Part shown: piece by piece, positions 25,520 through 39,475 of the stretch
Numbering within the stretch: the first letter of the stretch is position 1
How the letters are laid out: every line of letters begins with the position of its first letter
Assembly (NCBI GenBank): GCA_900708905.1
Contig: CAADRB010000013.1
Coordinates: 1,121,331-1,185,330, forward strand
DNA: 64,000 nucleotides
DNA from: Hymenolepis diminuta
Taxonomy: Eukaryota; Platyhelminthes; Cestoda; Cyclophyllidea; Hymenolepididae
Reading direction: 5' to 3'
The notes under the pieces: generated by a model
Database searches by the model: none
What the model saw: the letters and a program-made list of their open reading frames with translations, nothing else
Told to the model about the DNA's origin: nothing
Program-made: the position numbers and the translations under genes

Positions 25520-28500
25520 GTGTAAATAATTTGCTTATTTTAAAATTTGAAGGTTTTTTTTTAAAAAATTCTAAATTTTGCTTTATTTTCAACCAGGAAA
25601 ATAATGCATGCGTTTTGATTATTTATCATTTCCCTCATAATGAAGAAATTTAATGGAAACTTGTAAATCCCACTTTCACACATTTATCTTGGCCGTACTA
25701 GTTTGAGAAAATAATGAGTAAAAGAGCACCAATTATAAATGAAATTTAAAAAAAATTGTCTTTAGATAAAAATCTGTTGCATTTTTTCAACTTTCTTCTG
25801 GGTGAACGTTGTAAAAAAATTTTGAATATCTTTTACATATAATAATTTATTAAAAGCATAATCAAGAATTACAATGAAGAAATCAAATGCCATTTAAATA
25901 AACAATAAAAAGGCGTTTTTACTGAGAGTTTTGGCTGTAGCCTTATCATTTATAAGTTTAAATAATATACCAAATTTTCTGAAATTTTGAGATTTATTTA
26001 CGCGTAAAGAGAAATTCATGTATTTTATTATTTATTTATAATAAATTATTTAACTTGCAGTTAGTAAAATCAGTTCTTTTTAGACTGGGATTGCTAAAGC
26101 ACTGGCTGTATCTGATAATGAGGGGCGTTGATATAACAGAAGGTTCTGGTATGAGGACAACCTTTTGTCTGCCAAATTCAAGTGTTTTTAGGGTCAATCA
26201 AAATAAGCTCGGGAAGTTATATATTTTTTTTGTGATAAATGAATGAGAAAGATATATTCAAATGGCGGTGTGAAGTGATGGAAACTACTTCCACAACATT
26301 TAAAAATAATTCACTAAGGGAAAAACTTAGAGCCTTTAGCAATAATATACGATTTAACCGGAGTATATCAACAAATTATTGAAAGCAAACGTGTCGACAA
26401 GGTGTATTAAATTGCTAAACGGTACAATAAATCACTTAACCTAATCATTTGATGTGATAAAATAATGAAACCAGTGACAATAGGGTTTTCCGGGGAGAAT
26501 TTTCCGTTTCTAACGCAAGTTTCCTCAAGAGATTAAAATTAAATAAAATTGTAGCTTCTTTATTCCTTCAAATGCAAAAACGTTCTGCGGCAGCTGATAG
26601 TAACTGAGACGACCTTGCTCTGGCTAAATGTGAAATAACTGAATACTTATACATTTTTGACAATTATTATTGTTATTTTTTAATCTGGCAGTTTTCGATA
26701 TTGAATATTTTCTCATTTGTTTAAAATTGAGCTACATGTTAAAATTTTAAATAGTTTTCACAAATTTATACATAAAAAATATATTTTTTAATGGATATTT
26801 TAGCGATATATTCCAATTCATTTGATTTAGCATATCGAAATATCTCTTTGCTAAACATTACATACTAGGATAAAACAGCTGTAAAATGATAAATGGTATA
26901 GGGAATAATAAAACAAAGGACAATGTAGCTATGGCAACAAGGGGCAAATGGTACTGGGATATAAAATAATGGCGATATTGGCGAATTACTATTTGCTGAA
27001 GGATTTTTCCTAATTTATTTTCAATACAATTATGAAATCACAGCTAGAATTAATATAATAATTATTTATAATTTAATATAATTCTTGATGTTATTAATAT
27101 TAATATTTTAGTATTAGTATTAATAATTCATACTAATTACTAGTCCACATTTAAAAGTAATTGCGTCCAATAAAGGTTGCTTCACCATTTTATCTCTTTA
27201 AAATTTTTTCGAAGCTTTTCTTTTTATTTTTCAAATATTTATGATTGAATCGACAGCATAAGCATTTTTACTTTATTCACTTTGATCCTAACTTGTATTT
27301 TATGAAGTATTGTCATGACACATCGTCTCTTTTTCTACTATCACTTAAACAAATAGAGATTTAGCTAAAAACAAATAACGATAAGTTCATGCGTTAAATT
27401 AAGTCAAAAATCAGAATGCGTTAGTTACTTCGAAATGGATGTGAACAATTGCATCATTTGATAATATTTCGTCGTTCCTTCTTAAACTTGAACTGCTTAG
27501 AATGTTTCCATCATTTACGCTTAGGATACATTTTGTCGGTGACGATTTTATCTGTAAATTATGTCAATAGGTAGCTGGCACTTTTATTCTCAGGATTTAA
27601 AATTTTTCAAATATTAAATGCGCCACTTTTGTAATCGAGTAGCAAAGATAAACAATAATTGTTAGAATTAAATTTAAATGGAAGCAAGATACAATGCTAT
27701 AGAAAGGCTTTAATGCCATATTCTTATATATATAATTTATCAGATTGAAAAATCGTCGGAAAATTGAAAATTTATTATTTATTTGTGATTATTTATTATA
27801 ATTTAATTAAATTTGGCTACCCACAATTTGCCTATGAGAATACCTTTAATACATCAATAAAATAAAATCTTTACTGCATTTCCACAATTTCGTAAAAATA
27901 TGTTTGAGCAATTTTAAAAATAATCCAAATATTTATTAAAATTATGAGTTGAGGCACCCACAAATTAATGAAAAATTAAATAAAATAACTTCTGTTATTT
28001 TTTTCATTGTAATATTTGTAAACCTAAACTCAAATGTAATTTATTGATTCACAAATTTAATTGTCTATTTATAAGAAAACATCTATTTATCGCAAAAAAA
28101 GTTTTATCAAATATTTTTTGTACTTAACAACAAAATTTCGAGAAAAAAGTTGTATTTGATGTTAATTTTGTATGACATCATAATTATCTTTTTTGGTATC
28201 TATTCTTCTTCTGACTAATTGCGCCTCATTGGAACTCTTTTAATAATTCTCTCTGTTTTACTTTCACTTTTGCCTCCTGATTACTTAAAAGCATTACAAA
28301 TGAATGCCATATTTATTGTCCAATGGCCCGGAACTCGGATCATATTTGTATTAACTTGCACTTATGAACATGTGAACCAAAATTGTAAGTTGTAATAATG
28401 TCATGTGATTGGGTATGTGACAAGACTCCATTTTTGCCACGCAAATAATTGAATGCATTGCTGCGTTTAATTTTTCACAAATATAAAATTTAAAATTCAT

Positions 28501-31250
28501 TTAAAATTATCTTAAGCAATCCAACAAGAAGACAGTCAAGTAAAAATATCATCATTTATGCAGGTTTCTTATAATTAAGGTCAAGAACCCTATAAAATCT
28601 CACACTTTTATCATTTTCTGCACCGTAGTCATGAGATGGCTCACTTTAAAATTTTAATTAGAGAAATTCAATTGAATTGAATTTTATATTTCATATTTTT
28701 ATCGTTCAGTAAACATATTTCTTTAATGAAAATTGCTATTTCTTACTCCTCAATTAAATATTAAAGTAAAATACTTCAAAATGCCTAAAATATAAGTCAT
28801 TTTCTTTTAATGAAAAAAAAATAATTAAAATATTTAATTAGTGTAATATGCATTCTCACTTATTATCTGATCTACTATTTCTACACTAAGTTACATCAGC
28901 CCTACATCAACCAGTATAATCACCAAGGAATTCAATGCGTACACACATATACAAGGATTTTAACAAAGGAATTACTTTCAATGACAGACACAGAAGAATA
29001 AAAATCACGTCAGAATCTACCAAGGAAACATAATTTTCAAACTTCAGAAATCAGTCAATTTGTATTTGACATTTATCAAAAGTCATAAATTAAAAATCCG
29101 CGATTGTTGAACTAGCACACTCAAAGTGCTTTCTAAAAGATCAAATTTTATTCAAATTGATTCCAAATATAAAAACAAAGGAAAGTACATTTTTATATCC
29201 TGATCCACTCTAATTCAAGTGGAGCAAAAGAACATGCTTGTAGAACTGGCAATACGTTCAAATGAGTTCACCTGAGGATAACCTCTGGAAGGTTTTGTGG
29301 ACTTAGCAACAGATGGGCATGACAACATTGTAAGTATCTAATACTCATTTGAAATGTATCAAAAACACGTACTTTTCTGCTAAAGCAAATGGAAAATGAA
29401 AATCAAGATATTTAATATGTTTGACTTAATCATAGAAGATGGTGCATACTAGATGTGAATCAATAGTTTTGATTCAGATTAAAAGAATTTACATTAGTAT
29501 AACTCAAACCGAGACAACAAATTACGGCTTATCATTGTTGGAAAGTAACTGGACGATGAGATCCAATTATTCATAAAGGTGAGGGGATTGAAAAGTTATT
29601 GAGAGTAATTACCAGGATATCATAAAGTCTTGTTTCACTTGGTTTTTTGGTTTTGAATTGCACAAGTTTTACTTAATAGGTAGGCTACCCGCCAAAATTC
29701 AAATTTTACGATTAATGAACAAATTACCACCAAATATTTCAGTTCTTATCGATCGGTCTTCTAAGAAGATGATTGTTTTAACATTTTAATTCTTCTTTTT
29801 TGTTCAAGGTTAAGAAAGTAGAATGATCTTGCATGGCTTAAAGCAGCTTACGCGATCTTTACTGGGTCTCTTGTAATGCAAACCGGAAATCAATAAAAAA
29901 GAATAATAATAAGTTAAAATGACTTGAATTTAACAATATAAGAATTGATCTCAATTATGTCAGGTCCATTTAGTCAACAATCTGAAATTAAGTTGAAACA
30001 GATTTTTTACAAAACTTTCGTCGTACGTTTTCATTTGACGACCGACTTATGGGCAATGCCATGATATAGTTAGCTGTATTGTAGAAATCATTTATTAATA
30101 AAAGATACTTTTAGATTGCAAAGAGAAAAATAGGTTTTCTTTGAATACTACGTGAAGTGAGTATGATGGAACGGGCACAATTTGGGCAGATTTCAAAGGT
30201 ACTCATTTTAACTAGGGACGTCAAGAAAAAGACTTCAGCAGATCATCTACGGTTATGTGAACTATTTGCTAACCAATTAAATAACACTAGGATCATCGCA
30301 GTGACGAACGATCTTATCCATTGAAATGGTAAAACGAAAGTTATCCCGATCTGACCACATTATAATTTAATAATAATTTTTGATACATTCTACCGATGGG
30401 GTTTGGAAAATCACCAAAGTGCGAGAGTTAATTTAGCTAATTGTTTTTAACATTAAGCATTTCATTTAAGTTTTATTAATTTCAGTATGTTTTAACCGGC
30501 TTTAACTTTCACAGCGGATGACGTGAGAAAATGTGAATGAGTGGGCACACCTTTTATTCTGAGTCGGAACCAGTTAAATGAATGAAATAAATTGAGATTT
30601 GCAATCCAGGTCTTCAAATAAACATAATCATTGCGGAAAAATATAAATAAAACAATAATTTAACACCGATAAACAGATTCTCTTTGCTGCATCTCTCATG
30701 AAGATTTGTCGGTTTTATTAGTGCAAATTTTATGCGATTTCACTTCTATAAAAACCGCAACTGCTTCTTTGTAAAATTTAGTGATGGAATTGGAGGATAC
30801 TCTTTATAAATCAGAAAATTAAATTTCACGATTTGGTGCTTGGTTTTCAATCAACAAATTTTTTTGATACTTTTTACAGTCAGGTTTTCAAGTGTCATAT
30901 TCGACAGCGCTGATTTCACTGATTCTAAATTTTTCAAGTCTGCAAAATGACACAAAAAAAATTTTCTTTCATTTTGCAAAAGAAAGAGATTTAAATTTAA
31001 TATATTTATTGCTATTTTCTCATTTATTTAGTTATATTAATATTAGAGAATATTTTTCTCAATATAAAATAAGAGTTTATACCATCGTATCGTGTATGAA
31101 AATAAAAAAATGAATGCATTAAAATCTGTTACAATTGATTTTAAGCTTTTGATTAGTCTGTATTCAAATTTTTGAAGAATTGTTATTGTGTTAAAGTAAT
31201 ATTAACGCAAATTAAACAATTTCTCTTAAAAATACGCGTTTCGGTACTTT
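25520..31250. other. Intergenic tract, no gene recognised
   Basis: Nearly 6 kb of very AT-rich DNA with many homopolymer and TA-rich runs. Open stretches at 26055-26246 and 30892-31113 have no recognisable content, although the first begins at an acceptor-like TTAACTTGCAG. Confidence 0.55.
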
Positions 31251-31253
31251 CAG

Positions 31254-31456
31254 CACGTGATAATCAGCTGAAAGAAAGGAAATTTTCCTTCTCTGCGGTA
31301 TTACCACTAAATAAGTGTTCTTTTATAACATTAACATTATTCCTGGAGCTGTCGGAAACTTTTGCAAGATCTGATCACAGAATAGCATCTGAATTAGAGG
31401 AAAACCAAACAAGACAAATGAAAAATGAAAAAGATGAGAAGAGCCAGAAGAATCAG
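31254..31456 (+). other. Candidate exon with charged C-terminal half
   Basis: A stretch bounded by an acceptor (GGTACTTTCAG ending 31253) and a consensus donor (CAG|GTAAGTTA at 31457) is open in one frame for 203 nt. It enters in phase 1 and leaves in phase 0. The predicted peptide has a hydrophobic patch (FITLTLFLEL) followed by a highly charged, glutamine- and lysine-rich tail (TRQMKNEKDEKSQKNQ). No domain is recognised and no partner exon was found within several kilobases. Both splice sites are decent, which is the only reason it is listed. Confidence 0.2.
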
Positions 31457-32300
31457 GTAAGTTAGTCAAAGTATCAATAATCTGATCCTTTGGGCTGTGA
31501 TAGCTCAAAAACACCCTTATTTTCATACTCACTTTTTCAATAAGTAATCTAATAGTTATATTTTATGAGGCGACTGTTAAATTTACGTTTGAGATTAAGA
31601 CAATGATATTCAGAGGTTGTTCTAGCTACAGTGGTAGTCTATGTCACTCCAATTTACCAGTAATTGTTTCAGCCAGAAGTATTTGAATGAGACCACCGGT
31701 AATTTTTTGACATTGTTGTATTCTCATAAGTTCAGAAAGGACAAATTTTTAATGGAAGTACTTTCATAATCGGCTGAGCAGTATCCATATTCTTAAGCTT
31801 TAAATATTTAGTCATTAATAATCTAATATTAATCATTGATAGATATATTATTGATTGTGATACCCTTGAAGGATGAATCTTTCTTTTCCATAATATTTAA
31901 CTTACATACTCCCTAATCATTACTAAATTTGATTATCTTGTCTTTATAGTAATGTCTGTAAACTTTTAACCTTTCCTGACCCAAGCACTCCATAGACAAG
32001 CATCGTGTGTCCTCAGCTGGCCTATTTCTCATCGATCGGAAAAGGTAAGCATACCTCTGACGATAGTAGCAGACACCGTTTAATTAACCCCGCTATTAAT
32101 CAGTCCTGTCTGCACTGACCCTTCCTTTTCCTACAATCGTCCCGACCAATTAAAGCACGCATACAATTATATCCTTATGCGTGTCCTCACCCAAAGTGTC
32201 GATTATCAGTAGCCTTCCATAAGACACACACGAAACACACACAGGGGACCCTAGCTCGTCAAACGCATCTCCCGTTGCTCACTCCTTCTCCTCCAATTCT

Positions 32301-32350
32301 NNNNNNNNNNNNNNNNNNNNNNNNNNNNNNNNNNNNNNNNNNNNNNNNNN
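32301..32350. other. Assembly gap (50 N)
   Basis: Fifty consecutive N. The round length suggests a placeholder, so the true missing length is unknown. It sits within the GC-richer block described at 31953-32506. Confidence 0.99.
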
Positions 32351-32452
32351 TATTTTCCCTTGAGACTCTGTACTGAGCTTTGTTCAATACAACCTGATCA
32401 ACGCTATCCTCAGTGTTCTTTTTCTTTCATTTACTGTTAGCCATCTGCCGCT

Positions 32453-32506
32453 ACAAGCTGGTGACCCTCAACAATCTGGTGGCCCTCTACAAGCTGGTGA
32501 CTCTGC
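32453..32506 (+). repeat. 18-bp tandem repeat, three units
   Basis: Three adjoining 18-base units, ACAAGCTGGTGACCCTCA, ACAATCTGGTGGCCCTCT and ACAAGCTGGTGACTCTGC, differ at a few sites each. One forward frame stays open across them as a six-residue repeat (QAGDPQ, QSGGPL, QAGDSA) and is open back to about 32362, but it stops soon after (TAA at 32519). It lies about 100 bases right of the gap. Confidence 0.8.
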
Positions 32507-35500
32507 CATTACACTCTAAATATTAAATTTTTAATTAATCAAATTTGATGTGCAAATACAAAGACTTAGGACATTTCGTCACATTGTTTTAAATAAGGTA
32601 TCCACCTTTTTCTCATACTAAGGGTCATTTGTGGAAAATTAAAAGAGATAGTTTTCTATACCTCTTTGCCACATATTGCTATGAGAATATGAAATAAGAA
32701 ATAGCAAAATTAGTGTGATCAGTAAATAGATGAGCAGTGTTAATGTTGCTGTTAGATGGAGAGCACATTATGAGCCAAGGTCGTTCTGATTGCATCACTC
32801 TCTTAAAAATAATCAAGAACTCATATTAATTTTATATTAAAATTACATTGACGACGATTATTAATTTGAAAAGTATATCCAAGTGGTAAATGGCATAAAA
32901 TTCAAGGTCTTCCAACAACTTTTAGTCATTAGGTATATTAACATCGCATTTAACGAGGCAGAGATATAATCACAGCCTTACCAGTTGCTATGGAAAATGG
33001 GTGATCAAAACACTCTGTTTAACTGATTTTAAATATAACTTTATTAAAATAATCTGAACCATTAAATATTGCCAAGTTTTATTGGATGATTTAGTCTGCA
33101 TATGTTCTCAAAACAGTGGTAAATAGGAATCGTTCGTATTCATATTTGAGAATATCACTTTAAAGATGTGTACTTTTATCAGTTGAAGACACTATGTTAA
33201 ATTTAAACTGTATATTTAAAAAAATTAACAATTAATTAACAATTGATATGAAGCTTTAATTGAGCTTTTTCGTCATCATGAAATTTGATTCTTATAATAT
33301 TTTATGCAGCTTCATCGGTAAAAAATACTTCATTCCATTTAAGCGGTAAAATTAATAATGTTATGATAAAGAGATTCAAAATATTTAAAATATGAGTTCA
33401 AAAGTTTAAAATATGAAAATTTTGAAGAAGGAGAAGCAAGTGCAGTGTTGTGCCCTTATTATAGATAAGTCAATTAACACTGAAAAGTCAATTCAAAAGA
33501 CTTTATTATGGAGTAATTCAGTCACAATTGTTAATTATACCGAAGGTTGGCAAAAGAAATTTACTTCTTAAATTTATTTTAAGTGCAATTTTGGAGGATC
33601 TGCTTGGACAATATTTGCTAATTAAAAGACAAACTAATTTTGCGGAAATATATTGAAACATCAACAGAATAGTAACTTAAATCAATAAAAATTAGATATT
33701 TTCATTGTCATTTAAAATTTTTGCTAATTTTAAAATTTAGAAACGATAATAATCTAAAATTAATTTAGCAAGCTGGTGTGCCTGCTTTATCACCCTTTAT
33801 TCTCGCCCACAACATCGGTCATATGTGAATAGAAGAAGGCTGCGTTTTCCACAAAAATAAAATTCTATTAATGACCCTGAGATATAAAATTTCCTCCAAT
33901 TCTCATAAAAAAACTGTTTATTTATGACAAATTTTTGTTTATAATGTGTTTTTTGATTAAATATTTAATAAGGGAGTGTAATCCTGCTCAAATTCATATT
34001 GACAAGTGATCGGTATGTAAAGAATTCCTTTTTAATGCTGACTTAAGCAAAGAGGATTTATTCGCCTCACATTATTTTAAACCGCCATTATTTATTCTAC
34101 TAAATTTGCAGGAAAGGTTTTACATTTGTAAAAAGCACTGCAATAAATTTTTCCATTTCAAAACATTTAAAATTTGGTGGAAAAGTGGCTCTAGTTTGGC
34201 AAAGAATGTTCCCACATTAGCGGTTGTTATGGTTAAAGAAATCAGGCATCTGCATATATTACAAAGCCTAATTATTAATGTTGGATTCATTGCAAATATT
34301 AATTGTATTAAATAGCCAAATTTTTATTTGACGGAGATAATATTTATTAAAGACTGATTTTAAATTACAAATAATTCATTTTAGTATTCAAATAAAGCTC
34401 ATTGAAACAAAATGAAGTGAAGAGCGCAAAATTGCTTTCCATTCAAGTAGTATGCCTCTTCAAAGCTTGATTTAACAAAATTTTATTGAAATATAGTCTG
34501 GAATATACGGATTAGATGAAAGAATACTTAAATTGTAAGTTCATATACACCGGAGGGAGATCTCTGTTTAATGCTACCGTTTCGGTAGTTTACCGTTCTC
34601 ATTTGTCTTAACTTGTTCAGGAGAGTTACGTCCATGGAAACATTTTCTCATCATTTCACTGAACAGACCTGAATATGTTCATATATATATATGCTTGTTT
34701 TATTTAAAACGAAGAGTTATTAAAGGTAAATAAAAAGTTTTATCTTTACTATGAGAAATCGTAATTAACGCTCAAAAGCCCATAAATATTGTCAGATACT
34801 TTTTAACTTCAGTTTTGTTATAAATGTGCTACCCTTAGCAAAACTATTTTTTTCGAGACATTTAAACGACTTAATCGTTTTCCAGATAATTAAATAAAAA
34901 TAATTTTCCCCACTGTATAAATTATTTAATAAAGTGTGTCAAGTGTCATTGGGAATCCCAGCAATATTTGCTCTTCCATTACCTCTATTCCTTTTCACTT
35001 CGTGTTTTTCTATTTGTCATTGCAAGCTCTAGTGAATTATATAGTCAATTTTTTTTTGAAAAATCTTACTGTCTACATAATTTACTCGTGTTTAAACAAA
35101 AAAATATTTCAAATCAAAAAATTATAGCTATTCAGAAATTTAATTGAAGCCTTCATCTTGCTCACTTAAAGCAAAAACTGAAATATTAATTGTTAAAAAT
35201 GTTGAATATTTTAACGTTTTATTTTATTTCTTATTTATCTAATTAATCATGCCATCTTGTCATTTAACTCAAAGAAACTTTACATCGAATATATTCAACG
35301 GAAATTAAATTTTTAATGCGGTGCCGGAGCGAATTTACGTTCTCCTTGGCTGAAATAATATTCCTCTCCTAGTGACCCACATTTGTAAGGACTTTTCTAT
35401 CAACAGGGCATAAATGCATTTAAACAGCGCTTTTTATATATTTTGTTTAAATTTTAAATTTAAATTTTGTATAGGACAGTAACGCAGAACATTAAAAGTT

Positions 35501-37503
35501 ATAGTATCCAGAACATCATGTATGTATATTTATATAATACCTGCCATAACTGACTTTAAAGAATTATTATTTTATTAAATTAAGATAGTGGTATTTATGA
35601 AAAATATGAAGCAAGTATGCATTTACATAACGGCCTTTGAAGAAAACATTAGCACCATTACTAATGAGCTGTTTAACCCCGTAGTGTTTGACCCCTACCA
35701 ATTTGTGAAATCTGCAAATAATTGTTCAGTAAAATCTGAAATAATGTGTTTATTTTAATATTTACTTAAAAATGCCTTTATCATACAAAATTTATAATAT
35801 ATTATTTACATTTTACGTTATGAACACGTCATTAATTACCGGAGCCTAAGACGAGAGATAATTTGGGGGAACGTTGAACAAAGAAAGGTATAATTCCTAC
35901 GGTTATTTTTCCCGGCTTATCAAACAGCAAAAGAAATTAACTTCACGTCGAGGTAAATTTTATCTCATGAGGAGTGAAACTGCAATATGTCTCAAAGTAT
36001 CTGTTTAATTGAAGCCATCTGGCTCTAGATGCTGTTGAAAATGCACTTTTAGGTGTAGATTGTGTAATGAATAACCAAAATAAAGCAGATTCATTCAAAA
36101 TATTATGAATCTGCGTTAACACAAAATAGATTTTGTAATTGTTTTATTCAGAATTTGATCCTGAGGGTTATCAACGGAACATCTCTTTTGAAAAAATTTT
36201 TCATCTTTTAAATAAAGTGTCCACATTTAAGACTGATTAATTGTAATTGCTTAGTAACAAAGATTGCCTATTGCACTTTTTGAAAAGAAAGTAGTGTATT
36301 TCATTAATTAAAATATTTTTGGAATGGATACCTCATCATAATGCACTTTATTACATTATCAGATTAACCTGGTTACTCAATTTACTTTGATCAGTAAAAA
36401 CAATTCACTTTGAATGAGCACTGATTTTGAAGCTCTACTAACTTAACGTTTATTTATCCCATTTTTACTATGCTAAATCTGTCAACTGCAAAATATCATA
36501 AAAGATAATTTGTATTTTTAACTATTTGAAGAAAAAAATAAATTCAAGCAGCAAGACCGACCATTCTTGATGAAATAGTACCGGTCAACAAGCACTAAAC
36601 ATCCGGGAACTAATTGCGAAATTTGAATTTTGGAGCACAAATTACCCCTTCTATAAATATTTTACAACTTAAATTCAAAAATCACCTGAAGTTAGAAGCT
36701 TTGATATGCCAATGTTGGACTCTGTGTCTATTTGATTCCCTCCATTTTATCATATGCAGAACGAATTGTTATTTGATCTCAATTGCTTCAAATTATTAAA
36801 ATTTATTTACTGCAGGTAATAATAAATTTATTTTGTTGCCCAAACTGAAAATCTATTGAACTCACGAACGGACTCAGATGTCTATAATGTCCTTATCATG
36901 TATTTGCTTTTTATCACATGGTAAAAGAACATCAGAGTCAACTTTCTTCTACCTAATGTAGTTCAGTTTGTTAATAATATTCCGTGATACGATAATGTCC
37001 TCTCGCATTCCTTCTATCTTCCTTTGGTTTTTAAATAAATTCTTAATCTCACCTTAACTCTTAGTCTTCTAATAAGGGAAAGGTCGCCGCATCTTATTAT
37101 CCAATAAGAAGATTATTAGTTGATTTTGGAAATATCTTCAGGCCAAACTGATGGGATTTAGTGCAAATTTATAGTCGGCTATCTATTACAGTCTGTGTCT
37201 GCAATAGCCCAACTCTTTAAAGCCCCCTAATACCGTAATTTAGCAGATGCTTGCTAATTGAATGTCTCCTGAGAATTCAAAGACTTCTAGCATGGCTCAA
37301 CAAATAAAATGCTTATTTAACTCCACTAAATAAGTTTTCTTCCTTCTTTAAAGTATCTTAACTCTTAACTTGGACAACTATTCACTACCTATAGCATTGT
37401 ATTGCATTTAAATTGAATTCTAAATGCATAAAATTTAAACAACCGGTACGTAAAAAATAAGACCATTTTGGGGTTCTAAATTATCCAAAATTTTCCAGAT
37501 CCA

Positions 37504-37514
37504 CCCCCCCCCCC
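37504..37514. repeat. C homopolymer (11 nt)
   Basis: Eleven consecutive C in an otherwise AT-rich region; unusual locally and a likely site of sequencing length error. Confidence 0.9.
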
Positions 37515-38495
37515 TTATCCTTTGCTGCACCATTTCTCGTGTTATATGATTCCGGAAGTTTTACAATAAAAATATATGCTTAATCTAGTGAACATTATCA
37601 TAAAATCTTCGGTATTTTTCCGTGGGCAAAGCTGACCTTGCAATTGAAGTAAGGAAATAATTGATTAACTATGGATCTTTCAGTACAAGCCAAATGAATT
37701 TGAAATGATAAAAAGCTTTAAATATATTATTTAATCTTATTGGTTATCAGACAAGGTCACCTTTAGCGGTCCGATACTATGGCGTACATATTAATATACG
37801 TTTAGGTTAATTCGTATATTCATTCAATATTTACAATCGAGTGTAATGTTAGCAAAAGTGTTTTGTTTTTTCTTCTCAAAGAAACTCAAATACATTAAAT
37901 AAATATTCAAAATTTTTAAAAAAAATTATATTTTATTGGCATAAAATTAATTGAATCTGTACATTCGGATATAGCAATCTCCGGAAGACAAATTTAGTCT
38001 GTACAATAATTTTACTTTCGCTTTGAGTTCGATTTTCACATTAACTACAAGCATAGCAGTCCTAAAGGAAGAAAAAATATGTGATATTTTAAATAAAAAA
38101 AATCCCTGAAGTTTTAAATATAACAAAGACTGTTTAAATTAGCATTTCAAAATTGGCAAATTATTAAAAGAATTTAAAATATGAGTGTATTGTTTCTAGC
38201 TATACCACTTTATTTGGAGCAAATTGAAATTTTTTTCTTGTGGAAAATGCGTGCAATTTATTTGAAAAATAAATAATTCCCAGCATTTAAAAAAATTGAT
38301 TTTACATGATACCTGATATTAAAAATTAAAATGGGTCATTTATTACATAATGTTTCATCATTAATTCATTTTCAAATCGACATATATTTAAATTAAGTTA
38401 TATTATTCATTTTATTAAATCCGGATTATATAAAACAGTCCTGCCTATAAATAGCTTAATTCAGACACAAAACATCGGATTCAAGCTTAATTTAT

Positions 38496-38506
38496 GCGCG
38501 CGCGCG
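38496..38506. repeat. Alternating GC tract
   Basis: Eleven bases of alternating G and C in a very AT-rich background. It could favour Z-form DNA; no function is implied. Confidence 0.85.
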
Positions 38507-39411
38507 ATTACTAATAAAACCGAAAGTAATGATCGGGTTATTCATAAATGTATAGCCGAATAGGCTTTCTTTTATAGTAAAACGGTGGCATTCCTTTTGC
38601 CAAATCGATACTTTTAATTTTTTTATTCCATAATAACTGGAATTAAATATGAAAGTGAAATTCTTCAACAAAATAGTCACTCGAAGTTGTAATCTGCAGG
38701 AGGAACTAAGTTTATCGGCTGACGCCATTTGTAAATAAGTGTACAACTTATCTTTAATCTGACATACATTATGACAAAGAAACTTTCTTTTGTTTGTAAT
38801 TTAAAGCCATTTAAAACGTCCCACAATACACAGCTATTTCGTACCTCATTTGAGTAGACATATTTAGACACTTTTCAGCCTTCTAACCTTGGGGTACAAC
38901 GGGATTTGCAATTTAGCTGCATGGAAAAATTAGATTTACACCACCCCCCTCCAGGTTTAAGGTTAATATCTTATTACTGGAGGTACCCTTAAAACAGCGG
39001 AAAGTCCTAATCTTATGCCATGAAACAATAAAATCTATGAAGTATATTTACCCTTAATAGTCATTGTTGGAAAAGGTAACAACTCACTCCGAAAACCGAT
39101 TTTGTACAAATAATATTAATAGAATAACTCAACCTTTAAATGAATAATTTACCACCGAAATTCTAGCACAAAGTTAAATGATTAAAATATAATTCACGGT
39201 AAAGCATTCCTTAGGGGATAAAAATAAGTTCTAAAAACATCGAATAGCACGTACAATGATTGACTGCTATTAAAAAGTTAATAAATAATGAATTAATAAA
39301 CAATGATATTCGGGTCTGAAGATTTTGCTGTAGTTTTTGAAGTCAAACTAGATCAAATTAGATCATATAAGATTTAATTTTAAAGCATTTGTAATGAAGG
39401 TTAAAGTTAAT

Positions 39412-39417
39412 TTTATT
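39412..39417 (-). terminator. Possible polyadenylation signal for the CUB gene
   Basis: AATAAA on the minus strand about 60 nt past the stop codon at 39476-39478 of the last recognised CUB exon. If exon 6 is terminal this would be its poly-A signal. Chance occurrence is quite possible in such AT-rich DNA. Confidence 0.3.
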
Positions 39418-39475
39418 GGGGGCAAAGAAATAAGGACGCCATATATTCTTGCTTTGTTACTCTTACTATCTGAAC

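Larger units (their letters stand above)
31953..32506 (+). mobile_element. Possible LTR-retroelement end spanning the assembly gap
   Basis: The block is GC-richer than everything around it. It could run from TGTCTG (31953) to CTACA (32455), the TG...CA ends of a long terminal repeat, and is followed three bases on by TGGTGACCCT at 32459. That word resembles the tRNA-Trp primer-binding site used by CsRn1/Kabuki-type Gypsy elements (TGGTGACCCC...), a recollection of family knowledge, and the match covers only the first nine bases. No gag or pol frame follows and no target-site duplication was found. The 50-N gap inside it suits collapse of a repeated sequence. A non-transposon origin is quite possible. 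Confidence 0.28.
32520..39410. other. Intergenic tract, no gene recognised
   Basis: AT-rich. Short open frames (34106-34315, 34936-35127, 36614-36799 plus; 38492-38871 minus) lack motifs and good splice borders. Low-complexity words include a run of 11 C at 37504-37514 and an 11-base alternating GC tract at 38496-38506. Any further 3' exons of the minus-strand CUB gene would be expected in the right part of this tract, but none could be identified. Confidence 0.5.

Noticed and set aside
26055..26246. Plus-strand frame beginning at an acceptor-like TTAACTTGCAG
   Set aside because: No matching donor of quality and no recognisable motif; likely chance.
38492..38871. Minus-strand frames below the last CUB exon, with an acceptor-like CTCCTGCAG
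   Set aside because: Tested as a continuation of the CUB gene: no transmembrane run, no CUB motif and no convincing phase-1 entry.
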